Source of the DNA: Chrysochromulina parva
Lineage: Eukaryota; Haptophyta; Prymnesiales; Chrysochromulinaceae
Direction of reading: 5' to 3'
NCBI GenBank assembly: GCA_002887195.1
Contig: PJAB01001798.1
Location: forward strand, 1-12,162
DNA length: 12,162 bases
Shown: piece after piece, positions 1 through 6,640 of the stretch
How positions within the stretch are numbered: position 1 is the stretch's first letter
Layout of the letters: each line of letters opens with the position of its first letter
Program-made: the position numbers and the translations under genes
The notes under the pieces: model-generated
Databases searched by the model: none
Told to the model about the DNA's origin: nothing
Seen by the model: only the letters and a program-made list of their open reading frames with translations

Positions 1-595
1 GTCACACCCTGAAACGCCCGCGGCGTTTGGGCTTACCGTTACGCGAACCTGATTGTGGGTTCATCGTTTCTCGCCTCCCTCTTCCCTCTCATAACCGCGT
101 TAAGTACTTAACTTTGAATAATCGATCGACAGGTGCGAGGCTGGGTGTCTATATGTGGGAAGTCTGTGGGCGGCGAGGTCCGATGACCCGGACGCCCGTC
201 GCGTCCCGTCACGGTATGGGCGACTCCGCCCCGCCACAGTGAGAGCCGAGCACCGGTCGAAGCACCGGAGTCGCCCGCAGCAGGGTCTTGAGCGTCTCGA
301 GAAGTCTCGAGTCTACGCCTCCCATCGACCTAACGCGGCTAACGCGGCAAACAACGGCCCGGCTGCCGGCGTGGCTGTCGGGTCGTGCCGAGATACACTC
401 GCCCAGACGGGAGCAGACGTACGAACACTCACCTCACCCGGCTCATTATCAACCACCTCAGATGGCACCACCTTTCCCCACAAGGAAGACACGTGTGCAG
501 AAATGCGTGCAGAATCCGTGGCAGCACGTCTGCACATGCCCGCGCGCCCGCCGCTCACGACACAGCTGGCTCCTCTGTGTCGTACCTGGTGAAGG
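1..595. other. Region without a supportable gene
   Basis: I see no convincing gene here. The open frames are short, overlap on both strands, and show no recognisable domain, signal peptide or exon pattern. The segment lies downstream of the minus-strand epimerase gene, so part may be its 3' untranslated region and flank. Its right end runs into the 10-bp minisatellite that contains the epimerase stop codon. A terminal exon of a gene lying outside the window cannot be excluded. Confidence 0.5.
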
Positions 596-650
596 ACGCC
601 ATCAGACGCCATCAGACGCAATCAGACGCAATCAGACGCAATCAGACGCA
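596..650. repeat. 10-bp minisatellite overlapping the epimerase stop codon
   Basis: A ten-base unit reading ATCAGACGCA, with two early copies ending in CC, is repeated head to tail about five and a half times. On the minus strand the unit reads TGCGTCTGAT, and one copy supplies the TGA stop (positions 644-642) of the UDP-glucose 4-epimerase gene. The last residues of that protein (Asp-Cys-Val) are therefore encoded by repeat DNA. Copy number is likely to vary between strains. Confidence 0.9.
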
Positions 651-1920
651 ATCGGCTAGCTCCTCGGGGTCGTACCCGTTGGGATTTTGGCTGATCCATT
701 TCCACGAGTCTGCACACATGTCTTCCAAGTTGAGCTCCGCCTTCCAGCCGAGCTCGACCTCCGCCTTCTTGGGCAGGCCGTAGCACACGGCCACGTCACC
801 TGATGATATGAAACACTCAGACGGGATCAGATGGCAAGCAGAGGCAGCCAGAGGGCAGTCAGAGGCCCATCCGAGCGCCATCAGAGGTCATTAGAGGGCA
901 TTAGAGGGCAGTCAGAGGCCCATCCGAGCGCCATCTGAGCGCCATCCGAGCGCCATCAGAGGTCATTCGAGGTCATTCGAGGTCATTAGAGGGCAGTCAG
1001 AGGCCCATCCGAGCGCCATCTGTCACACCAGGTCGGCGGTCGGCCATGACGTGCTTGAGTTCTTTCCCACAGGCCTTCGAGTAGGCAGCGAGCATCTCGA
1101 GCACAGAGTTGCCGTTGCCGGTGCCCAGGTTGTACGTGGCGCAGCCCGGGTTTGTCTCGACCTTCTTGAGAGCGGCAAGGTGCCCTTTTGCGAGGTCGAC
1201 GACGTGGATGTAGTCGCGCACGCCCGTGCCGTCCTTCGTGGGGTAGTCTGACCCGTAGACGGTGAGGTGCGGGCGCTTGCCCACGGCGACCTGCTGGATG
1301 TAAGGCATCAGGTTGTTTGGGATTCCCTTCGGGTTCTCGCCGATCTGGCCGCTCTTGTGCGCGCCTACCGGATTGAAGTAGCGCAGCAGGATAACGTTCC
1401 ACGATTTGTCGCTCTCGTACACGTCCTTGAGGATGTACTCGATGAAGAGCTTCGTGCGCCCGTACGGGTTGGTGGCCGAGGTGGGGAAATCTTCGGTGAC
1501 CGGCACCGAAGCCGGGTCGCCGTACACCGTCGCCGATGACGAGAACACGATGTTCTTGCAGCCGCCCGCACCCATTGCCTTGAGCAGGTTGACGGTGCCG
1601 GTGATGTTGTTCTCGTAGTAGAAGAGCGGCTTGGCGACCGACTCGCCGACTGCCTTGAGGCCTGCAAAGTGGATCACCGCGTCGAACTTGGTGCTGGCGA
1701 ACAGCACCTCCATGCCCGGCGCGTCCAGCAGGTCGATCTTGTGCAGCTTGATCTCCTTGCCGGAGAGCTTCATCACCCGGTTGAGGGCCTCCTCGCTCGC
1801 GTTGTACATGTTGTCCATGACCTCGACCTCATGGCCAGCCTCGAGTATCTCGAGCGCCGTGTGCGAGCCGATGTACCCAGCACCGCCGGTCAGCAGGACC
1901 TTCATTTTACGCGTCGGCAA
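642..1920 (-). CDS. galE: UDP-glucose 4-epimerase, two exons
   Basis: Interconverts UDP-glucose and UDP-galactose with bound NAD (Leloir pathway, galactosyl donor supply), probably in the cytosol since no targeting peptide is visible. The model is exon 1 at 1920-1029, an intron at 1028-800 and exon 2 at 799-642, giving 349 aa, normal for the family. Exon 1 carries the Rossmann motif TGGAGYIGS (residues 11-19), the SSSATVYG block whose third Ser (about 129) is the catalytic position, and the YxxxK pair (Tyr153, Lys157). Exon 2 restores the conserved C-terminus ([18 protein letters not shown], then NPNGY). The splice joins RRPG to DVAVCY exactly where other epimerases read RRxGDxAxCY. Without splicing, exon 1 runs into about ten unrelated residues and stops at 997. 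Met6 (1905) is an alternative start. The carrier gene upstream on the same strand ends 95 bp away. Family identity is very secure; splice sites are inferred from sequence. Confidence 0.95.
800..1028 (-). repeat. Epimerase intron built of minisatellite repeats
   Basis: On the minus strand the intron begins GTGTGACA (1028-1021) and ends CATCATCAG (808-800); it is 229 nt long. Most of it is repeat. A 33-bp block occurs as three identical copies at 850-882, 903-935 and 988-1020. Between them lie short runs of GAGGTCATT and GAGCGCCATC units, written on the plus strand. The third 33-bp copy stops within eight bases of the donor site. The splice borders are inferred from protein conservation; the repeat copies are read directly. 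Confidence 0.85.
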
Positions 1921-2015
1921 TGTTCACGAAGAGTCGTGGTCGTGACAATTTCCTAATTAGTGAGTCTCGTCGCAGTGGGGAATGGTCGACCAAGTTGTGA
2001 CCGTGCGATTTGCAC
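1921..2015 (-). promoter_or_regulatory. Short spacer upstream of the epimerase gene
   Basis: Only 95 bp separate the stop of the upstream carrier gene from the epimerase start codon on the same strand, so the core promoter and 5' leader must lie here or overlap the carrier's 3' end. A TTTATAG string on the minus strand covers the carrier's stop codon (about 2022-2016). It is AT-rich and roughly 95 bp from the epimerase ATG, but calling it a TATA element is speculation. Confidence 0.3.
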
Positions 2016-2879
2016 CTATAAAGCGGCGGGCTTCTCGTCTACCCTGAGCGCGCTCGTGACGGCCTGGAAGACGGTCATCGTGATGCCGCAGCCGGGCGCG
2101 AGCCACAGGACGCGCGCGAGGGAGCCACGCCACAGCGCACGCGTGCCCTCCGTCTGCCACACCTGTCGCATGCATGCTAGGAGCCCTACGTCCTGCGGTA
2201 CCGCACCCACTTGAATGCGCGTCCTGCCGCAGTCGACCGGCTGCGTGCTGAGCGCCGCGGCGGCGCCGGCGGCGACTCCCGCCATCAGATCCTCGCGCAC
2301 CCCCGCGGCTTGGCGCCCTCCAAGCTGCCAGATGAGCGCCTCGTAGGTGGCAAAGTAGCACGCCGAAAACGGGCCCCAAACCACTAGGCTCGCAAAATAG
2401 CCGCGCTGAAGGCCCACGAGATGGCCCGCGCAATCATAGGCCGCCCGAGCCGCTTCGGCGGCGCTCAGCCCGAGCGGCCCAACCTGCAAGCGCTGCTTCA
2501 CCACGTCCGCAGGCGTCCAAATCAGGTTCGCGGTCGCCTGTGCGACGAATCCCGCGATTGCGTCGCCCAGCACCGTGCTCTCTGGAGCGCCGCCGCTCAG
2601 AGCGCGCCGCGTCGCGCTGTAAGTCGAGAAATAGAGAGCATTGCACGGTGCCGACACGCAGAGGCACCAGCCGTACCCGCGATAGATGCCGCGCAGGCCG
2701 AGGGCACGCGACTCGCTCACGAACGCCTCAACTGGCCCCTGGCGTGTGGCGGCAGCGATGGCACTGCTGTGTGATGCGCCCATGTCAAGATTCGCTCGTA
2801 CAGTGTCGAGAGGGTGCAGCAGCGCGTCTTGCGTGAGGCCTGCCGCACAGCCAGCCAGCAACTCATTGACCTCGACCAT
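2016..2879 (-). CDS. Mitochondrial carrier family (SLC25) protein, subfamily unassigned
   Basis: A six-helix solute carrier, probably of the inner mitochondrial membrane, 287 aa from the chosen start. The threefold repeat is clear from the carrier signatures PLDTVR (residues 23-28), PADVVK (123-128) and PVDCGR (214-219). They are followed by the usual partners GLRGIYRGYG (61-70), LQRGYFASLVVWGPFSACYF (157-176) and ALWRGSLARVLW (248-259). The frame is open up to 2969, but I prefer the Met at 2879 (MVEVNELLAG). It puts the first helix right at the N-terminus as in most carriers, and the 30 extra residues are basic, repeat-derived sequence. No intron is needed. The transported substrate cannot be read from the sequence; the Gly-Cys-Gly at the third contact region is not one of the standard substrate signatures I know. 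It is transcribed divergently from a UCP4-like carrier. Family certain, substrate unknown. Confidence 0.9.
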   Translation of the reverse strand: MVEVNELLAGCAAGLTQDALLHPLDTVRANLDMGASHSSAIAAATRQGPVEAFVSESRALGLRGIYRGYGWCLCVSAPCNALYFSTYSATRRALSGGAPESTVLGDAIAGFVAQATANLIWTPADVVKQRLQVGPLGLSAAEAARAAYDCAGHLVGLQRGYFASLVVWGPFSACYFATYEALIWQLGGRQAAGVREDLMAGVAAGAAAALSTQPVDCGRTRIQVGAVPQDVGLLACMRQVWQTEGTRALWRGSLARVLWLAPGCGITMTVFQAVTSALRVDEKPAAL

Positions 2880-3132
2880 CCTAAGAAGACGGGTCCTTCG
2901 AGCGCGCGTGCGTTCCTTACGCGGCCCACAGTGCGAGGGCAAGTGTGAATTGGTGGGGAGAGAAATCAAGTCAAGTCAAGTCAAGTCATTCTTTGTCTTT
3001 TGTATCGCCCGCCCTAAATCGGTTGCGTCGCTTCTGTCGTCTTGATGCCGACGCAGCGAGGACTAGATCTCCGCTGCATCCGAATCGTCGGTCCTTCTCT
3101 GACAGCTCGTCGGGCTTCCCAACCACACAACC
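2880..3132. promoter_or_regulatory. Divergent intergenic region between two carrier genes
   Basis: These 253 bp separate two divergent mitochondrial carrier genes and must hold both promoters or 5' leaders, unless the longer upstream starts are used. No TATA box is evident. The most distinctive element is a pentanucleotide tandem array at 2966-2988, listed separately. Shared control of the two carriers is possible but unproven. Confidence 0.4.
2966..2988. repeat. TCAAG pentanucleotide repeat
   Basis: Four full copies of TCAAG plus TCA lie in tandem in the spacer between two divergent carrier genes. Because five is not a multiple of three, any length change would shift frame if translated. 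This argues that both coding regions start downstream of it on their own strands. Confidence 0.85.
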
Positions 3133-4228
3133 ATGGCTCCGATGGGTGGCGGGTGCGCCACAGCACCGCGCAGCACACGGCGGCCCGCACCCGACGCAGG
3201 CCTGTGCTCGCGAGGCTCGTGTATCGCCGTTTCGCGCCGCGCGAGGCCATTCCGACGCCCATGCGGCTCATGCACACCTGACGCAATCCCGTGTGTCCGA
3301 CTCGCGCAGCGCTGACACTGGCTCCGGCCTCGCGGGCATCGCGAAAAAGTTCTGCCTCACCGGTGCATCGTCGATGCTCGCCGAGGGCGCCACCTTCCCG
3401 ATCGACATCACCAAGACGCGTCTGCAGCTCCAGGGCCAGGCCGACTTCACCGGCACAAAGTTTGGCTTCGGCGGCATGATGGCCAACATCCTCAAGACCG
3501 AGGGCGTCGTTGGCCTGTACGCGGGCGTCACGCCAGCGATCGCGCGCCACATCCCGTACACGGGCTTCCGCGCCATCGGATACGAATACATCCGCGCCTT
3601 TTTTTGCGGCGACAAGCCCAAGGACCAGGCGCCGCTCCTCGCCAAGATGGCGGCCGGCATGTCGGCGGGCGCCATCGGGCAGGCGATCGCGGTGCCGTGC
3701 GACCTGATCAAGGTGCGCATGCAGTCGGATGGCCGCCTCGTCGCCGCGAAGAAGCTCGACAAGCCGCGCTACACGGGCCTCTTCGACGCGTTCGCAAAGA
3801 TCCAGGCGGCCGAGGGCATTGGCGGGTTCTATGCGGGCTGCTGGCCGGCCATCCAGCGCGCGGCGCTGGTCAACCTGGGCGAGCTCACGACGTACGACAC
3901 AGCCAAGAAGGCCATCGTGCCGATCACGGGCGACAACCTCCTCTGCCACCTCTCCTCCGCCATCTGCTCGGGCTTCGTCGCCTCCCTCTGCTCCACGCCT
4001 GCTGACGTGGCCAAGAGCCGTATCATGTCGCAGACCAAGCTGCCCGACGGCACGTTCCCGTACAACGGCACGCTCGATTGCTGGAAAAAGGTGGTGGCGA
4101 GCGAGGGCCCGATGGCGCTCTACAAGGGCTTCATTCCCGGCTGGCTGCGCCTCGGGCCGTGGCAGCTTGTCTTCTGGGTGTCGTACGAGCAGCTTCGCAT
4201 CCTCACCGGCATCGGCGGCTTCAAGTAA
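3133..4228 (+). CDS. UCP4: UCP4-like mitochondrial carrier, two exons
   Basis: Uncoupling-protein-type member of the mitochondrial carrier family, inner mitochondrial membrane. The three signatures are PIDITK (residues 37-42), PCDLIK (136-141) and PADVAK (237-242). Family-specific blocks match my knowledge of animal UCP4 (SLC25A27) closely: FPIDITKTRLQLQGQ, GVTPAIARHIPYTGFRA, IQRAALVNLGELTTYDTAKK and SRIMSQ. Preferred model: exon 1 at 3133-3152 and exon 2 at 3310-4228, joining Met-Ala-Pro-Met-Gly-Gly-Gly to ADTGSGLAGIAKKF, 312 aa in all. The start ATG sits in a good context (ACAACCATGG), the donor is GTGCGC, the acceptor GCGCAG, and the phases agree. The exon 2 frame is also open back to 2945, but that would add over 100 low-complexity basic residues unlike any carrier. 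A proton-leak or anion-exchange role is known for the family; the actual substrate here is unknown. Confidence 0.9.
3153..3309 (+). other. Predicted intron of the UCP4-like gene
   Basis: This 157-nt segment begins GTGCGC and ends GCGCAG. Removing it joins a start codon in strong context to the carrier body in the correct phase (two bases of a Gly codon before, one after). The donor resembles those predicted in the plastid membrane protein gene at 5686-6523. No transcript supports it here, so exact borders are inference. Confidence 0.65.
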
Positions 4229-4396
4229 GCGTCGTCCCGAGCAGCACGCAGAGCTCGTCCCGAGGACGACGGCTGTCCACATGCGCTCACGTGCTGGCGT
4301 CGTCGTGGGCGTCGGCGGTCGCGCGGGCACGCACTGCGCGCGGGGGAGCGTGGGAGGGGGCTCGCGCGCGCGCGCTGGAGGTCGTGTGCGGTGCGT

Positions 4397-4472
4397 GAGA
4401 GGATTAGGGGAAGCCCTCGAGATCGCAGCTCGAGACCGCGAGATCGCAGCTCGAGAGAGGATTAGGGGAAGC
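4397..4472. repeat. Nested direct repeats
   Basis: An 18-bp unit GAGAGGATTAGGGGAAGC occurs at 4397-4414 and again at 4455-4472. Between and overlapping them, a second 18-bp unit (CGAGATCGCAGCTCGAGA) occurs at 4418-4435 and 4439-4456. The interleaved arrangement suggests a local duplication history in the 3' flank of the UCP4-like gene. No function is evident. Confidence 0.85.
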
Positions 4473-5239
4473 AGGGAGGGCGCGCGAGCGATGCCGGCCG
4501 CGGCAGTGGACGCGGCGCGAGCCACTCGATGGCGCTCCGAGGCGGCTGTAGCGGCTCTGGTCACGAGGTACAAGCGGACAACAGGTCGAGCTGACTCTAC
4601 TCCTCTCCGCCGTGGGGCGTCGGACGCACCGAGCCCGATACGAGCCGTTGTGCGTTACCGGCTACCACCGTTCTCCCGGGCTGAGTGGTGTGAGTGCATC
4701 GTGTTTCTTCCGTCGGCTTTTTGGTGAGGATATTTGGTGTCGGCTGTCGCGGTGCGTGTCGGGGTGCGTGTCGGGCGACGTATGCCGGTGTGCAGGGGTT
4801 ACGGTTAGGTTATACTCTCTGTACGTACCGCCGTGTTCGCGGTCCGCACGGACCACGCGGGTACGTTGCGCGGGGCGCTACCTTGCGTTTCCGTTCTTTA
4901 TCTTCCTTGGCGTGCAGGCGGCCGCGTACCATCGCCGCGATGCCATCGGGACCGACCGCGCGGGAATACTTTATTATAACCGTTTCCGACACGAGTAAAT
5001 GTAAAACACGACGGTCACGCTCACGGGGACACCGTGACGGCCGCGGACGCCCCCACACGCCACCCCGGGAGTCCCGGACCCCACTGGCCCCGGGACGACT
5101 GGCGTTCCGCGCGCCCGCGGAACTGACGCGAACGCGTGCGGCAGGCCGCGTCGGTGCTCGGCCGCGTCCGATTATCACGGGGGCCGTGAGGTGAGCCTGG
5201 GGTCTGGCGGACGGACCGGCACGCCCGCGCTGGACGTCG

Positions 5240-5318
5240 CTGACGCCCTCCCACGGCCTGACGCTCGGCCTCGGGCCGAGCCGCGCCAAGACCGTCAGGC
5301 GACAGGGCTCAGCGTCAG
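5240..5318. repeat. Nested imperfect hairpin in intergenic DNA
   Basis: Four paired segments nest in order. CTGACGC (5240-5246) pairs with GCGTCAG (5312-5318). CCT (5247-5249) pairs with AGG (5304-5306). CCTGAC (5257-5262) pairs with GTCAGG (5294-5299). GCTCGGCC (5263-5270) pairs with GGCCGAGC (5274-5281) around a three-base loop. A 12-base bulge lies on the right arm. The same CTGACGC-type word is used in several arms. It could be a structured RNA, a small inverted-repeat element or a chance product of GC-rich sequence. Confidence 0.5.
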
Positions 5319-5431
5319 GGCATTAGCGGCGGGGACGCACCCGCACCTTGAGATTCGTCGGTAGGGTGCGGTTTCATATGTTGGGATGTCGATTTCACTG
5401 AAATAACAGTGGCGCGGCGGGTGTGAACCCT

Positions 5432-5453
5432 TTGAGAAGCCATTGAGAAGCCA
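5432..5453. repeat. 11-bp tandem duplication
   Basis: TTGAGAAGCCA occurs twice in tandem, followed by a T that would continue a third unit. It lies in gene-free DNA downstream of the plastid membrane protein gene. No function is evident. Confidence 0.8.
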
Positions 5454-5685
5454 TGGAAATACACACGCGGTCACGCGCCTAAACACCGCCGCGCGCCGGG
5501 GCCCGGGAGTTGTCCGTTGATCAATCACCCCCCCGTGGAGGCGCTAGTGCGGTTCGCATCTACCAGCGGAGTCTTCGAGGTCGACCATCGTGGAGGCGAA
5601 CATCGGGCGAAAGCCCATGTCGCGCTGTCGTGGCGCGGGACCCGTGAGGCGTTGATCGGTGCCCGGTGCGACGCTTCCCGCGCTC

Positions 5686-6523
5686 TCACAGCTTGCCGGC
5701 GCCCCCTCGGACGAAGCCATCCTTGATGGCCTGCGCGTCCGCAATGCATGGGAAGAAGTGCACCTGCCCCTTGACGGCGCCCTTCTGGAGCGCCTCGTTG
5801 CCGTTAGCCCACTTGCCCGGACCCACGTCCCACTTGTCCGCTGGCGTCTGAATCTCCTTGAAGTAGACGAGGATGGGGAGCTGCTCACTGGGGAAGAACT
5901 CCCAGTTCACCTGCGGGTAAGCACGTGGGTTGGCCCATGCGATCGCTCAGCGCGTCCGGTCGTCTTCTCGTTTGGCCGTGAGCAAGGCACGCACCACCGA
6001 ACTCAGCGCCCAGCGATTCTCGCCACCGACGGCGAAGTTCTCGCCGGTCGCGCCGAGATCGGTACTAAAGAGGTTGCCGAGTGGTTTGGTCTTCACTTCG
6101 ATCTGTAACGGTGAGACTCGAGCTCACGCACTTGGAGTCAACAGCTGCGCGTGCATGAGTTCGCTCATGCGTTCGACTCATGCCACGAGTTCGACTCATG
6201 CCACCCACCGCCTCGCCGTCGAATACGAAGCGGATGCGAAAGGTTTGAAAGACCAAGAACATGCCGAGCACGGTCAAGAAGCCGCCGACTAAGGTAGGTG
6301 CGAAGAGGATCGCCAGTCCAGTCACTGCGAAACTCGCTGCGACCCGATAGTCTTCCTTCACGACGACCTCCTTGGCCATGATGGGCGTCGAGCGGGCGCC
6401 AGTGGTGGTGAGCGCATGGCTGTGTGCAGCTGATACACAGGTTTTCTGCATGTACATGTATGCTGCCGGTGCGTGGAAGGCACCGGCGACAGCGAGAGAG
6501 AGAGTGAAGGCGAGAAGCCGCAT
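5686..6523 (-). CDS. Plastid-targeted DUF3119-like membrane protein, three exons
   Basis: Predicted model: exon 1 at 6523-6209, exon 2 at 6102-5995 and exon 3 at 5910-5686, giving 215 aa. Exon 1 starts with a signal-peptide-like stretch (MRLLAFTLSLAVAGAFHAP), with Phe right after a likely cleavage site as in red-lineage plastid presequences. A Ser/Thr/Ala-rich transit-like region reaches about residue 50, and two hydrophobic spans follow (about 62-95). Exons 2 and 3 give the conserved soluble part: EVKTKPLGNL, GENFAVGGENRW, then NWEFFPSEQLPILVYFKEIQ. The combination of two membrane spans followed by a WE/RFFW-PILxYFKE block resembles the cyanobacterial and plastid DUF3119 family. That link rests on memory of the family, not a search. 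The biochemical function is unknown. Both introns have plausible ends and keep frame. It starts divergently, 117 bp from the large orphan gene. Confidence 0.82.
5911..5994 (-). other. Predicted intron 2 of the plastid membrane protein gene
   Basis: An 84-nt intron on the minus strand starting GTGCGT and ending TACCCGCAG. It joins the Trp-Ala-Leu-Ser-Ser-Val end of exon 2 to Val-Asn-Trp-Glu-Phe-Phe. A donor three bases upstream (GTGGTG) would also keep frame and drop one Val. Borders are inferred from protein continuity. Confidence 0.7.
6103..6208 (-). other. Predicted intron 1 of the plastid membrane protein gene, with hairpin
   Basis: A 106-nt intron on the minus strand starting GTGGGT and ending GTTACAG. 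Splicing joins FDGEA to IEVKT in phase 0. Unspliced translation instead enters a repetitive stretch (Met-Ser-Arg-Thr repeated) and stops. Inside is a perfect hairpin: GCATGAG (6153-6159), loop TTCG, CTCATGC (6164-6170). It is followed by direct repeats of the word GTTCGACTCATGCCAC at 6171-6206, with one copy interrupted. Confidence 0.7.
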
Positions 6524-6640
6524 TTTCCCACGAACAAATCGTCCTCCATTGCACTGTGCTACACATTATTTGGCGAAGGCCGAACTCCTTGGAAGAGACC
6601 TAATGGCACCTTCGGCCACCTTTTGCGGGCACGCTCCTCG
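6524..6640. promoter_or_regulatory. Short divergent spacer
   Basis: 117 bp separate the start codon of the plastid membrane protein (minus) from the preferred start of the large orphan gene (plus). Both promoters must fit here or overlap coding sequence. An AT-rich patch (ACATTATTTGG, about 6562-6572) is the only distinctive feature. No recognised motif is seen. Confidence 0.35.

Larger units (their letters stand above)
4229..5685. other. Gene-free, GC-rich, repeat-bearing intergenic region
   Basis: About 1.46 kb between the UCP4-like stop and the 3' end of the plastid membrane protein gene. The small open frames on both strands have no recognisable domain and look like by-products of high GC. 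The region does contain structure, listed separately where clear: nested direct repeats (4397-4472), a (CG)n run near 4363-4375, short inverted repeats (4841-4854 and 5071-5096), a nested hairpin (5240-5318) and an 11-bp duplication (5432-5453). AT-richer patches occur near 4965-5005. Part must be 3' untranslated sequence of the two flanking, converging genes. Confidence 0.6.

Noticed and set aside
850..1020. A CRISPR-like array
   Set aside because: The 33-bp repeats are separated by other short repeats rather than unique spacers of even length, the region is a spliced intron, and the gene content is eukaryotic.
2945..3309. A 5' extension of the UCP4-like frame back to 2945
   Set aside because: It would add over 100 basic, low-complexity residues starting inside the TCAAG array region. 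No carrier has such a leader, and a spliced short exon explains the start better.
3014..4573. A 519-codon open frame on the minus strand opposite the UCP4-like gene
   Set aside because: Its product is low-complexity, Arg/Ala-rich and domain-free, and it is exactly antisense to a convincing carrier. Long antisense frames are expected in GC-rich codon usage.
4794..4816. A telomere-like string (GGGGTTACGGTTAGGTTA)
   Set aside because: Only two irregular units are present and coding genes lie on both sides; too short to call an interstitial telomere.
5295..5528. A 77-codon minus-strand frame in the gene-free region
   Set aside because: No domain, signal or plausible splice partners; composition resembles shadow frames, and part of it overlaps the nested hairpin and the 11-bp duplication.
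6171..6206. T-arm-like GTTCGACTC words suggesting a tRNA gene
   Set aside because: The words are tandem repeats within an intron. No acceptor, D-arm or anticodon arm can be fitted at tRNA spacing on either strand.
6473..6640. An upstream start for the large orphan protein
   Set aside because: The extra 56 codons overlap the signal-peptide exon of the divergent plastid gene on the other strand, and the Ala/Pro-rich sequence begins only after 6641.
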